A stretch of 64,000 bases of DNA from Silvanigrella paludirubra (GCF_009208775.1 NZ_WFLM01000002.1:310001-374000); one strand, 5' to 3'; positions 1 to 9,739 are shown, numbered from the stretch's first letter. Notes: generated by a model not told the origin, from the sequence alone. Program-made: numbers and translations.

Positions 1-2
1 AT

Positions 3-764
3 TCGCTGTTACTTTTATTAGCCTGCATAGTAGGAATGGTTTCTGCTTCTATCTCGGGACTTATTGTTGCGATTCCCTGTTTAAAGCTTAGGGGAGATTA
101 TTTAGCAATGGCAACCCTAGGAGTGGGCGAAATTGTTGCTACCATATTTAAAAATTTAGATTTTGTTGGTGGCACAAGAGGATTTAAAGATATTCCAAAG
201 CTTGGTTCACCTACGCTTATATTTATAATAATGATAATTGTAGCTATATTTATTATTCGTTTTTATAAAACAAATATTGGATTTGCAATACGTGCGACTA
301 GAGACGATGAGATATCAGCAAAAAGTATTGGCATAGACATTTATAAAACAAAACTAATTTCTTTTTTTATTGGAACATCGCTCGCTGGATTAGCTGGTGT
401 GTTTTATTCACATACCCTTCAGTTTATTAGCCCTGATGAAGCGGGTTTTTACAATAGTGTTGTTCTTGTATTAGCTGTTGTTATAGGTGGAATGTATAGT
501 GTATATGGAAGTATATTTGGTGCTTTTATTATTGTTGTTATTCCAGAACTCCTTCGTTTTATTCCACAAATATTTGATCCCTATTTGTATAAATTAGTTG
601 AAAAGGGGCTTTTAAGTCAATCTTTTGTAACTATATTTAATTCAATATTTTCAAATAGAACATTAGTATTTTCTGTGCTTGTTGTCATTATTATGTTACT
701 TAATCCAAAAGGTGTAGCATCATTAATGGAAAGCTTTAAAAGAATGAGAAAAACAAATGAGTAA
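3..764 (+). CDS. livM: Branched-chain amino acid ABC transporter permease LivM (5' end outside window)
   Basis: Inner-membrane permease of the high-affinity Leu/Ile/Val importer. The reading frame is open back to the first bases of the window, so the methionine at position 36 is internal and the true start lies upstream. At least six hydrophobic segments are visible. The stretch with GDYLAMATLGVGEI early on and the loop with TRDDEISAKSIGI about 90 residues later are typical of LivM; the second is the EAA-like loop that contacts the ATPases. The gene overlaps livG by 8 bases, so it belongs to the same operon; livH and livK would be expected just upstream. Family assignment is firm; only the N-terminus is missing. 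Confidence 0.92.
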   Translation, partial: SLLLLLACIVGMVSASISGLIVAIPCLKLRGDYLAMATLGVGEIVATIFKNLDFVGGTRGFKDIPKLGSPTLIFIIMIIVAIFIIRFYKTNIGFAIRATRDDEISAKSIGIDIYKTKLISFFIGTSLAGLAGVFYSHTLQFISPDEAGFYNSVVLVLAVVIGGMYSVYGSIFGAFIIVVIPELLRFIPQIFDPYLYKLVEKGLLSQSFVTIFNSIFSNRTLVFSVLVVIIMLLNPKGVASLMESFKRMRKTNE

Positions 765-1572
765 TATTCTTTCTATATCTAATGTAACAGTAAAATTTGG
801 TGGACTGGTTGCTCTAAATGACTTTCATATTAATGTCCGTAAGGGTGGCATTTCTGGGGTAATTGGACCAAATGGAGCAGGAAAAACAACTGTTTTTAAT
901 ATTATTACAGGTGTTTATAAACCATTTTCTGGTTCCGTTTTAGTAGAAAATTCAGAGTTAGTTGGGTTACCTACCTGTTTAATAGCTCACTATAAAGTTT
1001 CCAGAACCTTTCAAAATATTCGTTTATTTGCCAACATGACTGTTGCAGAAAATATAATGTCGGGAGCATGCATTAAAAGAGAAGGAGAATTTTTTTCCTC
1101 ATTATTTTCTTTTTCTAAGACAAGAAAAAAAGAAAAAGAATTAATTAAAAAAATGGAGGATCTTCTTGAATTTTGTGGTTTAAAAAAGTTTAAGAACTAT
1201 CCTGCGACTTCGTTACCTTATGGTCTACAACGAAAACTAGAAATAGCGCGTTCCCTTATGACCGATCCTAAATTACTACTCCTTGATGAGCCTGCTGCTG
1301 GTATGAATCCTACAGAAAAATTAGCCCTACAGGAACTTGTTAAAAAAATTTCTCAACAAGGAATTTCAATTTTATTAATTGAACATGATATGAAATTTGT
1401 AATGAATTTATGCGAACACATAACAGTATTAAACTATGGCAGCGTCATAGCTGAAGGACTTCCTAAAGATATTCAGACAAATCATGAAGTAATTGAAGCA
1501 TATTTAGGTTCTGATGTTGAAGACGACTTTATTGTCAAATTAGATAAGGAAACAGAAAATGCTTCTCGTTGA
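757..1572 (+). CDS. livG: Branched-chain amino acid ABC transporter ATPase LivG
   Basis: One of the two cytoplasmic ATPases of the Liv importer, 271 residues, close to the usual LivG length. Walker A is GPNGAGKTTVFN near residue 37. The signature region reads LPYGLQRKLEIARSL, the LivG variant in which the usual LSGGQ serine-glycine core is altered. Walker B is LLLLDEPAAGMNP, and the switch histidine lies in LIEHDMKFVM. It starts inside the end of livM and itself overlaps livF by 14 bases, so the three genes are translationally coupled. Nothing is odd about the protein. Confidence 0.95.
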   Translation: MSNILSISNVTVKFGGLVALNDFHINVRKGGISGVIGPNGAGKTTVFNIITGVYKPFSGSVLVENSELVGLPTCLIAHYKVSRTFQNIRLFANMTVAENIMSGACIKREGEFFSSLFSFSKTRKKEKELIKKMEDLLEFCGLKKFKNYPATSLPYGLQRKLEIARSLMTDPKLLLLDEPAAGMNPTEKLALQELVKKISQQGISILLIEHDMKFVMNLCEHITVLNYGSVIAEGLPKDIQTNHEVIEAYLGSDVEDDFIVKLDKETENASR

Positions 1573-2266
1573 AAACTTAGCAGTCGATTATGGTGCTATT
1601 CAAGCTTTAAAAGGAATTCATGTAGAAGTTTTTGAAGGTGAAATAGTTTCTTTAGTGGGAAGTAACGGAGCTGGAAAAACTACTTTTTTAAGAACCATTT
1701 CTGGTCTTATAAAGCAAAAATCAGGTAAAATATTTTTTGCTAAAAATAACATTACTGGACTAGCGACACATGAAATAGTTAAACTTGGAATTAGCCAGTC
1801 ACCAGAAGGACGAATGGTTTTTCCAGATATGTCTGTAAAAGAAAATTTGATCATGGGATGTTATAGTTTTTCTTTCTCCAAAGCTGAAATTCAAAGTAAT
1901 ATTGACAGAATGGTCGCTTGGTTTCCAAGACTAGGCGAACGCATGAATCAAAAAGCCGTTTTACTTTCTGGTGGTGAGCAGCAAATGCTTGCAATTGCAC
2001 GTGCCCTCATGGCAAAACCCAAGTTACTACTTTTGGATGAACCCAGTCTTGGGATCGCTCCTTTAGTTGTTCAACAAATTTTTAAAATCATCGTTGAATT
2101 GAATCGTGAAGGAATGACTATTTTACTTGCTGAACAGAATGCTCGTCTTGCTTTAAAAATTTCTCATAGAGCCTATGTATTAGAACTTGGGACAATTATT
2201 AAAAAGGGTGAAGCCTCATCACTTCTTCATGATAAAGACGTTCAACGGGCATATCTTGGAGGATAA
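1559..2266 (+). CDS. livF: Branched-chain amino acid ABC transporter ATPase LivF
   Basis: Second ATPase subunit of the Liv importer, 235 residues, the normal LivF size. Walker A GSNGAGKTTFLRT, a Q-loop region with SQSPEGRMVFPDMSV (PEGR is typical of LivF), signature LSGGEQQMLAIARAL, Walker B LLLLDEPSLGIAP and switch histidine replaced by Gln in LLAEQNA, as is usual for LivF. It overlaps the end of livG by 14 bases and is followed 5 bases later by the GTG start of panC, suggesting that the transporter is co-transcribed with pantothenate synthesis. Confidence 0.95.
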   Translation: MLLVENLAVDYGAIQALKGIHVEVFEGEIVSLVGSNGAGKTTFLRTISGLIKQKSGKIFFAKNNITGLATHEIVKLGISQSPEGRMVFPDMSVKENLIMGCYSFSFSKAEIQSNIDRMVAWFPRLGERMNQKAVLLSGGEQQMLAIARALMAKPKLLLLDEPSLGIAPLVVQQIFKIIVELNREGMTILLAEQNARLALKISHRAYVLELGTIIKKGEASSLLHDKDVQRAYLGG

Positions 2267-2271
2267 ACTCT

Positions 2272-3192
2272 GTGCCCCATGCTATCATCACCCGACGTAA
2301 TGAACTTTTCTCCTATTTATCTGAACAAAGATTAAATAAAAATTCAATTGGATTTGTTCCTACAATGGGGGCACTTCATGAGGGGCACGTCAGTCTAATT
2401 CAAAAATCATCGTCAGAAAATGACTGTACTGTTGTTTCTATTTTTGTAAATCCGAAACAGTTTGGTCCAAATGAAGATTTTGCTAAATATCCTCGAACTT
2501 TTCAAAATGATATTGATATTGCAACACAACATGGAGCTAAAGTTATTTTTGCGCCCAGCATTGAAGAAATGTATCCACAAGGTTTTTTAACTCAAGTAAG
2601 TGTTTCAAGTATAACAGAAGTTTTATGCGGTGCTCATAGGCCTGGTCACTTTAATGGTGTCACAACAGTTGTTTTATTATTAATGAATCTTGTTCAAGCA
2701 AATTACATTTATCTTGGACAAAAAGATTTTCAACAAGTTCAAGTTATTAAAAAAATGGCAAATGATCTTTTCCATCCGACAAAAGTAATCATGGTTCCCA
2801 CTTATCGGGAAAAAGACGGCCTAGCTATGAGCAGCCGTAATCGTTACCTTAGTGAAGAAGCAAGAAAAAAAGCTTCCATTATCCCTAAAGCACTTGCATT
2901 AATTGCAAAAGAATTTCTAAATGGAGAAAAATCCATAAATCAATTATTAAAAATTTCTCTGAATGAATTAAAAAAAGAAAACTTAACACCTCAATATCTT
3001 GAATTTAGAAAGGTAAATGACCTTACCCAAAAATATGAAGGAAACCTTTCTTCTGAAGCCGAAGCGGTTGTTGCCATAGCCCAAATCATAGAATTTGAAG
3101 GTACAAGTACACGTCTTATTGACAATATCTTACTTGGAAACGATTCTGCAAATACTAAAGCTCTTGAGGATCTTATTGCTAAGGCGTTTTAG
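2272..3192 (+). CDS. panC: Pantothenate synthetase PanC
   Basis: Joins pantoate and beta-alanine with ATP to make pantothenate (cytosol, CoA pathway). Motifs of the nucleotidyltransferase fold are clear: FVPTMGALHEGHVSLI (HxGH-type motif), FVNPKQFGPNEDF, YLGQKDFQQ, and a KMSKS-like region with AMSSRNRYL. It is 306 residues against about 280 usual. The start is a GTG preceded by a GGAGG at about 2258-2262 with normal spacing. It follows livF by 5 bases and runs into the plsB-like gene, so it reads as part of the same operon. The neighbouring amino acid importer is not an obvious pathway partner, though pantoate derives from valine metabolism. Confidence 0.95.
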   Translation: MPHAIITRRNELFSYLSEQRLNKNSIGFVPTMGALHEGHVSLIQKSSSENDCTVVSIFVNPKQFGPNEDFAKYPRTFQNDIDIATQHGAKVIFAPSIEEMYPQGFLTQVSVSSITEVLCGAHRPGHFNGVTTVVLLLMNLVQANYIYLGQKDFQQVQVIKKMANDLFHPTKVIMVPTYREKDGLAMSSRNRYLSEEARKKASIIPKALALIAKEFLNGEKSINQLLKISLNELKKENLTPQYLEFRKVNDLTQKYEGNLSSEAEAVVAIAQIIEFEGTSTRLIDNILLGNDSANTKALEDLIAKAF

Positions 3193-3217
3193 TTTAGATT
3201 TGCGGAGAAAATCAAAT

Positions 3218-5881
3218 ATGTATAAAATAATGGGTATCCATTTTACAAACTGGGCTTGGCTGTATTCACCTTTATCTTTTTTTATGAGAATAAGGGTTTA
3301 TCCTAAATCTGTTTCAAAAGAAACTTTTTTTAATCAGCATAATGGAAAAGCAATTGTTTATGTTTTACCAAGAATGTCTGTAATGGATACCATTGTATTA
3401 AATAAAACTTTAAAAACATTTGAACAAAAAAAGATTTCAACAGAAGCAAAACCAAAACGTTTCAGACATGCTGCCTTGCTTGCCATTAAGTCAGGGTCGT
3501 TACTTTTTTCAAATTCATACAAAGATCGATTTTTAAGTGATTTTGTTAAATTAATTAAAAATGATCCTCGAGCAAAAAATGAAAAACTTGTTTTTATTCC
3601 AGTAAGTATATTTTGGAGTAGAGCTCCCGAACGTAACGAAAAAGGATTTCTTTTAAAATCTTTGTTTCCAGATGATGGCACAGGGAATGCTTTGCAAAAG
3701 TTATTTATGTTAATTCTACATAGAGGCGAAGTTAACATCTCTTTTGGCAAAACATTTAATTCTCCTAATATTGAATTTGGTTTAACAGAAAAATCTGAAC
3801 TAACATCTGAAAATCAAGATCAAGATTATGAATATGCAAGGCGAATGAGAAGGCAATTTAATATTGAATTTGCCAAAGAAAGAACAGCTGCTTTTGGTCC
3901 TACTCTGTATGATAATGAAAAAATATGTCAATGGATTCTTTCAACTTCAACAACAAAGAAATTTATTTCTTCATCTGAAAATCCACTTAAAACGGAAGAA
4001 CAAATAGTAAAATATATTCGTGAAATTGGTGCTAATTATAATTATGTTACCGTGAGAGCTCTTGAAAAGTTTTTTGATTTTATTTGGACAAAAATATTCG
4101 AAGGGGTAAGAGTTCGAAACTTTGAACATATTGAACGCGTTGCAAAAGATGGACAAATTATTTGGATGCCAAGTCATCGTAGTCACTTTGATTATTTGTT
4201 ACTTTCTTATGTTTTATTTAAAAAAGGTTTTGTTGTTCCTCATATTGCAGCGGGAATAAATCTTAACTTTTGGCCTATAGGTTCTATTTTAAGAAGAGGT
4301 GGCGCTTTTTTTATAAGAAGAAGTTTTTCTGGAAATAAAATATATGCTCACACTTTTTCTGAATATGTTAATTTTCTTTTACAAAATAGTTTTCCAGTAG
4401 AATTTTTTCAAGAAGGAGGAAGAAGCCGAATTGGAAAATTACTTACTCCTAAAATGGGAATGCTTAATATTTGTGTACAAAGTATAATTAAAAGAAAATC
4501 TGAAAACACTTATATTGTTCCTGTTTACTTTGGATACGATAAAGTAATGGAAGACGACTCATATGCAAAAGAACTCAAAGGAGCTAAAAAACAAAAAGAA
4601 AACGCATTTCAGTTTTTGAACGGCATTCGAAAAGTATTTACAAATTATGGAAGTGTAGATGTTTCATTTGGAGATCCCATTAAAATTGGAGATATTTGGC
4701 AAGAGTATAATGAAAAAGTAAGAAAAGAAATTCCTGCTGATCTTTCAATAAATGAATTACTTCCCTATCATTTAAAAGATTTACCAGATAATTTTGACAC
4801 CCGTGATCCTCAAATTCAAAGTCTTGTAAAATACATTTCTAAAAGAGTGAATCAAAGAATTAACTGCGCAGCAACGGCTTCCGGTACCTCAATATTGGCA
4901 TCATGCCTTTTATCTCAACAATCAAATAAAATTAATTTTGAAGAATTACAATACCAAACCATCTTATTAAACTATTTAATTAATATATTTAATAAAAAAA
5001 TAAATTGGAAACTTTCCACAAGTTTAGAAGCAGAGCATATTTTTGAATACTTAACTTCTTATTTAAGCCAGTTTGAAAATTCAGTGAGTGAAAAGGGAAA
5101 TAATTTTAATTTATCTAATACAAATCTTCCTTCTATTCATAATCTTTCAGAACAAACCTTTGCAATGGGTTTGCGTTGGAAACTTATGAACAAAGAAACA
5201 AACCAAGAAAATAAAACTGAATATATTCGCAATGAAGAAAAAGAAATGAATTTATGGTGGTATAGAGGCACCATTTTCCATATTTTAGCACCCTTTGGTA
5301 TTATTGCTCAGGTTTTATTAAATTCTAAAGAAGAGGAAAGAACTCCTCAAAAAATTGAATTTACAATTTCCTCAATTCGAAGAATATGGCAAGACGAATT
5401 ATTTTGGGACAGTAAAACATCAAGTAATTTAATTTCTAGCTCATGTTTAAATATTTTTGAAAATCTAGGTTTGATAAAACAAATTCATTCAGAGTCTGAA
5501 GATAAAATAAGAATTGAAATTTCAAATAATGCTAAAAAGCTGGAAACACTAGAATTTTTATCAAGATTCATTAGACCAGAAGTGGAGCTCTACGGGATAT
5601 TAATGGCAACTGCTCTTGAGTTAGTTAAATCAAAAGGCGTTTTCTCAAGAGATGAACTCATTCAAAAGACAATAACAACACACTCAGCTGCCTTTTTAAG
5701 AACAATCGCTTTTCAACCACCGATTTTTTCAAAGGTTTTTTCTCAAAGAGCATTTGACTCTTTATACAAGGCTGGAATTTTTACACCAAGAGAAAATCAA
5801 AAACTTTCTCTTAATATATCCAATGTAGCTGGTTTTTCATTATTTCTAAACGTAACCCAATGGACTGATTTTGTCTCTTAA
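3218..5881 (+). CDS. plsB: Glycerol-3-phosphate 1-O-acyltransferase, PlsB family
   Basis: Acylates sn-glycerol-3-phosphate, the first step of phospholipid synthesis, at the inner membrane. The catalytic HxxxxD box is in PSHRSHFDYLLLSYVL. It is followed by HIAAGINLNFWPIG, GAFFIRRSFSGNKIY and FFQEGGRSRIGKLL, in the same order and nearly the same wording as proteobacterial PlsB. The frame is open back to 3095 inside panC, but ATG 3218 has a GGAG 15 bases upstream and does not overlap panC, so I use it (887 residues, somewhat longer than E. coli PlsB). The long helical N-terminal part and the C-terminal domain are less conserved. Its stop lies 6 bases from the convergent Hpt-REC gene. Confidence 0.9.
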   Translation: MYKIMGIHFTNWAWLYSPLSFFMRIRVYPKSVSKETFFNQHNGKAIVYVLPRMSVMDTIVLNKTLKTFEQKKISTEAKPKRFRHAALLAIKSGSLLFSNSYKDRFLSDFVKLIKNDPRAKNEKLVFIPVSIFWSRAPERNEKGFLLKSLFPDDGTGNALQKLFMLILHRGEVNISFGKTFNSPNIEFGLTEKSELTSENQDQDYEYARRMRRQFNIEFAKERTAAFGPTLYDNEKICQWILSTSTTKKFISSSENPLKTEEQIVKYIREIGANYNYVTVRALEKFFDFIWTKIFEGVRVRNFEHIERVAKDGQIIWMPSHRSHFDYLLLSYVLFKKGFVVPHIAAGINLNFWPIGSILRRGGAFFIRRSFSGNKIYAHTFSEYVNFLLQNSFPVEFFQEGGRSRIGKLLTPKMGMLNICVQSIIKRKSENTYIVPVYFGYDKVMEDDSYAKELKGAKKQKENAFQFLNGIRKVFTNYGSVDVSFGDPIKIGDIWQEYNEKVRKEIPADLSINELLPYHLKDLPDNFDTRDPQIQSLVKYISKRVNQRINCAATASGTSILASCLLSQQSNKINFEELQYQTILLNYLINIFNKKINWKLSTSLEAEHIFEYLTSYLSQFENSVSEKGNNFNLSNTNLPSIHNLSEQTFAMGLRWKLMNKETNQENKTEYIRNEEKEMNLWWYRGTIFHILAPFGIIAQVLLNSKEEERTPQKIEFTISSIRRIWQDELFWDSKTSSNLISSSCLNIFENLGLIKQIHSESEDKIRIEISNNAKKLETLEFLSRFIRPEVELYGILMATALELVKSKGVFSRDELIQKTITTHSAAFLRTIAFQPPIFSKVFSQRAFDSLYKAGIFTPRENQKLSLNISNVAGFSLFLNVTQWTDFVS

Positions 5882-5886
5882 TTCGT

Positions 5887-6912
5887 TTAACTTGCTTTAC
5901 TTTTCTCAAAATCGAGAATGTTTATTGTAGTTTCTTTTATTTCATCTAGACAATTTTTTAAAATCTCTCTGTCTTTTAAAATATCAGAAGCTACATTTTC
6001 ATTGTTTATAAAAGAATCCATTTTTTGAAAATAAACGTAGGTTTTAAAACATGCTTTTGATATTTTTAACAATTCATTCCAAATATATTTAGTTTTCATA
6101 GCTCTTTCTAATACAAATAAAAGATTGTTTGTATTAAAAGGTTTATCTATAAAATCATTTACTCCCAGTTTTAAAAATTTTTTAGAACTTTCTAAATCTA
6201 AATTTCCCGAAACAAGAATAATTGGAATATATTTATTAATTTTTCTAATTTTTTCTGTAAATTGAAATCCATCCATTTTTGGCATTTTTAAATCTGTAAA
6301 GATAACATCAATTTTTTTTGTATTTAAAACATCAAGCGCTTCTTGAGCGTTATCTATTGCATAAACATGATAATTTTGTTGCTCAATTATAATTTTCATA
6401 TATTCCAAAATTTCTTTTTCATCATCAAGAATTAAAACATTTCCTATTGATTTTACATTTTCAATAGGTTGAGAAGTTGTTATTTTTTCAGTATTTTTAA
6501 CACTATTATCTTTTTTTTCTATATTTAAAATTTTTTCAATACTATCTTTAATCTGATTAAAATGTGCAAGCTCTGATTTTGGCTCAATTTCTATTATATC
6601 CATAGATTTTTTTAAAGAGTCGTTACCAGCAATTAATATATCAATAATTTCCTGAGATAAAATTGTTTTATTATTTTTTACGGATATTAATAAAGTCTCG
6701 TATACATGAGTAAAATGCACTAATTTTTCAATACCAACAACGGCAGCAGAACCTTTTATTGTATGAATAATTCTTAAAAGCTTATCAAAGTGAGAAAAGT
6801 CATTCGGATTTTTTTCTAAATTAATAAAAATAGTTTCTGTTTCATCAAGCATTTCTTTTGATTCTGTTATAAATGTATTTCTTAGTTCTTTTTCAAAAGA
6901 AACATTATTCAT
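5887..6912 (-). CDS. Hpt-REC phosphotransfer/response regulator protein
   Basis: 341 residues with two signalling domains. An N-terminal histidine phosphotransfer domain (about 1-110) carries the phosphorylatable histidine in IIHTIKGSAAVVG. A central receiver domain (about 155-275) has the acidic pocket LDDE, the phosphoacceptor Asp in VIFTDLKMPKMDGF and the conserved Lys in FIDKPF. The last ~65 residues are helical with no recognised output domain. It is the last gene of the cheA-cheW-cheB-cheR operon on the minus strand, so it probably takes phosphoryl groups from one of the CheA kinases and acts as a phosphate sink or relay rather than a DNA-binding regulator. Confidence 0.85.
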   Translation of the reverse strand: MNNVSFEKELRNTFITESKEMLDETETIFINLEKNPNDFSHFDKLLRIIHTIKGSAAVVGIEKLVHFTHVYETLLISVKNNKTILSQEIIDILIAGNDSLKKSMDIIEIEPKSELAHFNQIKDSIEKILNIEKKDNSVKNTEKITTSQPIENVKSIGNVLILDDEKEILEYMKIIIEQQNYHVYAIDNAQEALDVLNTKKIDVIFTDLKMPKMDGFQFTEKIRKINKYIPIILVSGNLDLESSKKFLKLGVNDFIDKPFNTNNLLFVLERAMKTKYIWNELLKISKACFKTYVYFQKMDSFINNENVASDILKDREILKNCLDEIKETTINILDFEKSKAS

Positions 6913-6939
6913 AATCTTGTCCTAGTGAAATAATCTAAC

Positions 6940-7794
6940 TTAATTCTTAATTTCAGTTTTGAGTTTATGAACAGTAATATTATTAAAGTTTATTAAATCA
7001 TAATCGTTCGAAAGCTGTAATAAACTCTCAGCTCCACCAAGTATTAAATATCCTTCTGGGTTTAATAATTTTGCAAATTTCGATATTACATTTTTTTTAT
7101 TTTCTAAACTTTGATATATTAATACATTTCTGCAAAATATAATATCAAAAGGCTCAAAATTTGGCCAAGGATGTAACAAATTTAATTGTTTATAAGTTAT
7201 AAATGATGATATTTCTGATTTTACTTTATAACTTGGCACCAAAGAAGTGTCAGATAATTCTTCATTAAAATATTTTCTTAAATGCTCAGGAGAAAGTCCT
7301 CTTTGGACTTCAAGTTGTGTATAAAGTCCTTTTTCTGCTTGTTTTAATACCCGATCACTAATATCTGTAGCTAAAATTTCGTAATTTTTATTTATTCCTT
7401 GTTCTTTTAATTCAGCCATAATAATCGCAATTGAATAAGGTTCTTGTCCCGTACTTGTAGCTGCACACCAAATTCGTATTCTATTTTTATTTGCCATGAT
7501 TTTCGGAACAAATTCAGTTTTAAAAAATTCAAATACTTTAGGATCACGAAAAAAAGAGGTTTCGTTATTTGTTGCTAAATCTAAAATTAAAGATTTAGTT
7601 TCTGAATTTAATCCTTTTGTTTGAATTTCATTCCATAAAGAATCAATACTATTTATATTAATTAATTTTAACAAACTTTGAATACGAGTTAATAATAAAT
7701 ATTTGTTTGTTTCATCATATTGAATTCCAGTTTCTAATTCTATTAAGGATGAAAAATATTTAATTAAATTGTCTTTATAATTTTCCATTTCCAA
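6940..7794 (-). CDS. cheR: CheR, chemoreceptor glutamate O-methyltransferase
   Basis: Methylates receptor glutamates using S-adenosylmethionine, opposing CheB. 284 residues, the usual length. The N-terminal helical domain is followed by the SAM-binding fold: TNNETSFFRDPKVFEFF, RIWCAATSTGQEPYSIAI (SAM-binding GxS/TGxEPYS motif), LATDISDRVLKQAEKG and FDIIFCRNVLIYQ are all characteristic. No C-terminal TPR is attached. It sits between the Hpt-REC gene and an unknown gene in the minus-strand chemosensory operon, and supplies the adaptation enzyme for the soluble receptors nearby (16.5-18.1 kb and 34.3-36.3 kb). Confidence 0.95.
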   Translation of the reverse strand: MEMENYKDNLIKYFSSLIELETGIQYDETNKYLLLTRIQSLLKLININSIDSLWNEIQTKGLNSETKSLILDLATNNETSFFRDPKVFEFFKTEFVPKIMANKNRIRIWCAATSTGQEPYSIAIIMAELKEQGINKNYEILATDISDRVLKQAEKGLYTQLEVQRGLSPEHLRKYFNEELSDTSLVPSYKVKSEISSFITYKQLNLLHPWPNFEPFDIIFCRNVLIYQSLENKKNVISKFAKLLNPEGYLILGGAESLLQLSNDYDLINFNNITVHKLKTEIKN

Positions 7795-7830
7795 TTAAAT
7801 ATCTCCTTAAAATAAGATTATTTCATTTCT

Positions 7831-8640
7831 TTAACACTTTTCAACAAAATCTTTTAATTCTTCATAAACAATTTGAGAATTTAATCCTTTTAATTCTTCA
7901 GTTTCATTTAACTTTAATGACTGAAAATAACCCTCTAATGAATTAAAAGCTCTTTCAATAATTTCCTTTGTTTTGTTAATATTAAATTCATTTTTTAACG
8001 ATATAATATTTTCTATGTAATTTGAAACCAATATTGATATTTTTTCACTATATTTTGCATTCACAAAATTTGCTGCAGCTTGTAAAGCAATAAATTCAGA
8101 TTTAATATTTTTAATTTCATTCATAAAATTATCTTGAGTGATTTCTGAATTTTTAATTTTAGCAATAAAAGATCTTATTTTTACAGAAATAATATTTTCA
8201 AAACAATCTAAATATTCAAATAACATTTCTTTATTAATTTTATGAACGTTCTCAATTACAGGTTTTGGAGTATGTGATTCTTGAATGTTTTGCTCAGTGA
8301 ATGAAATAATAGCACTAGATAAATTTTCTAAAGTTAAATATTCTTTTTGAATTAAAATTTCAGTAAAGGGTTTATATACTTCTTTTAGTTTTTTTACTAC
8401 AGAGTCAGACACTTCAGAATTCCATAAACCAAGCGATTTTGCGCTTGTATGAAAATCCAAACCCTCAAACTGTTGTTTCATTAAAATTTTTAATAGATCA
8501 TTTTTAGGTAAAAGATTAAATTCATAAATAAGCTCAGCTGTAGAAGGGATAATTTCTAACTGTTCAATAAATATTTCAAGAACTTGTTCCATACTTAGCA
8601 TTTTTTTTTCAATTAAATATTCACTAAACAGAACACTCAT
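7831..8640 (-). CDS. Unknown helical protein of the chemosensory operon
   Basis: 269 residues, not recognised. It lacks a signal peptide and transmembrane segment and looks mostly alpha-helical. The first ~110 residues seem to hold two similar units of the type LSMEQVLEIFIEQ / LTLENLSSAIISF, which recall the N-terminal helical repeats of MshE/GspE-type proteins, but I cannot confirm homology. The rest is rich in Lys/Asn/Glu helices. It lies between cheB and cheR with gaps of 10 and 36 bases, so it is very likely co-transcribed with them. A role as an adaptor or accessory subunit of the signalling array would fit the position, but that is inference from context only. Confidence 0.7.
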   Translation of the reverse strand: MSVLFSEYLIEKKMLSMEQVLEIFIEQLEIIPSTAELIYEFNLLPKNDLLKILMKQQFEGLDFHTSAKSLGLWNSEVSDSVVKKLKEVYKPFTEILIQKEYLTLENLSSAIISFTEQNIQESHTPKPVIENVHKINKEMLFEYLDCFENIISVKIRSFIAKIKNSEITQDNFMNEIKNIKSEFIALQAAANFVNAKYSEKISILVSNYIENIISLKNEFNINKTKEIIERAFNSLEGYFQSLKLNETEELKGLNSQIVYEELKDFVEKC

Positions 8641-8650
8641 TTGATAACCC

Positions 8651-9739
8651 TCACTTTACCATTTGGACTAAATAATCAGAACATCCATCAATACTAACCA
8701 TGGCGTCATAATTACCAGAAGCATAAACAGCGCCTGGCATTCCCCAAACTGTTGAAGTTTGCGCATCTTGAATAATAATGGAACCTGACGCATCTTTAAT
8801 TGCTTTCGCTCCCACCATTCCATCTTCGCCCATGCCCGTTAAAATAAAAGCAACACATTGGTTTCCATAAACCTTTGCTAAAGACTCAAATAAATTATCT
8901 ACTGCAGGACGAACTGAATTTCTTTTTGGCCCTTGATCTAATTGAATTATACAATGATTTGCATCAGGTAATTTTTCTACTGTCATATGAAAATCACCTG
9001 GAGCTACATAAATATGCCCAGAAAGAACTACAGCTCCATGAGTTGCTTCATGCACGGGATGTCCGCAAATAGTTTCCAATCTTCTTGCCAACGCTTCTGT
9101 AAACTTAGGAGGCATATGTTGAGCAATAAATATGGGAATATTTAAAGGAAGACTTTTTATATTGATTAATATTTTTTCTAATGCTGTAGGGCCTCCTGTT
9201 GAAGAGCCAATCCCTATTACTCTTGGTTTTTTAAAACTTAAAATTTCATTTTTTGAAACATGGTCTCTTAAATTATCAAATTTTTTTATTTGATTTTCAG
9301 TAATAGGTTGAGAAATTTTATCTGTGTTACCTTTAAATTGGTTTTTAAATTGTAATATTTTAGGAATAAGTTCTTTTTTTATTCCTTCAAGAGCCTGTTC
9401 AAGAGATTCACTCGATGAGCTTGGTTTTGAAATAAAATCCGCAGCTCCTCCTCGTAATCCTTTTAATGCAAGATCAACCCCTTCACCTGTAGGGGCAGCA
9501 AAAATAATTACTTTTTGATGAAATCCTTTTTTACGCATTTCTTCTAACATTTGAATGCCGTCCATTACAGGCATTTCAAGATCCAAAATAACAACATCAA
9601 CAACATTTTGTTCAAGGCGTTCTAAAGCAATTTTTCCATTTGCGGCTGTATTTACCACAACAATCTCGTTATTTTCTTCTAGGGCTGCTTTAATTTGGGA
9701 ACGAAAAACAACGGAATCATCAACTATTAAAACACGCAT
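8651..9739 (-). CDS. cheB: CheB, receptor methylesterase/glutamine deamidase with receiver domain
   Basis: Removes methyl groups from chemoreceptors when phosphorylated by CheA. 362 residues. The N-terminal receiver domain has VDDS and the phosphoacceptor Asp in VVILDLEMPVMDG. The C-terminal esterase domain shows all three catalytic elements: Ser in GIGSSTGGPTALEKIL, His in FIAQHMPPKFTEALA and Asp in ILTGMGEDGMVGAKAI. Domain order and length are canonical. It follows cheW (28 bases) and precedes the unknown helical gene. Together with cheR it gives the array a full adaptation loop. Confidence 0.96.
   Translation of the reverse strand: MRVLIVDDSVVFRSQIKAALEENNEIVVVNTAANGKIALERLEQNVVDVVILDLEMPVMDGIQMLEEMRKKGFHQKVIIFAAPTGEGVDLALKGLRGGAADFISKPSSSSESLEQALEGIKKELIPKILQFKNQFKGNTDKISQPITENQIKKFDNLRDHVSKNEILSFKKPRVIGIGSSTGGPTALEKILINIKSLPLNIPIFIAQHMPPKFTEALARRLETICGHPVHEATHGAVVLSGHIYVAPGDFHMTVEKLPDANHCIIQLDQGPKRNSVRPAVDNLFESLAKVYGNQCVAFILTGMGEDGMVGAKAIKDASGSIIIQDAQTSTVWGMPGAVYASGNYDAMVSIDGCSDYLVQMVK

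Noticed and set aside
3358-3750. 130-codon minus-strand frame inside the plsB-like gene
   Set aside because: Antisense to well-conserved acyltransferase sequence; no ribosome site.
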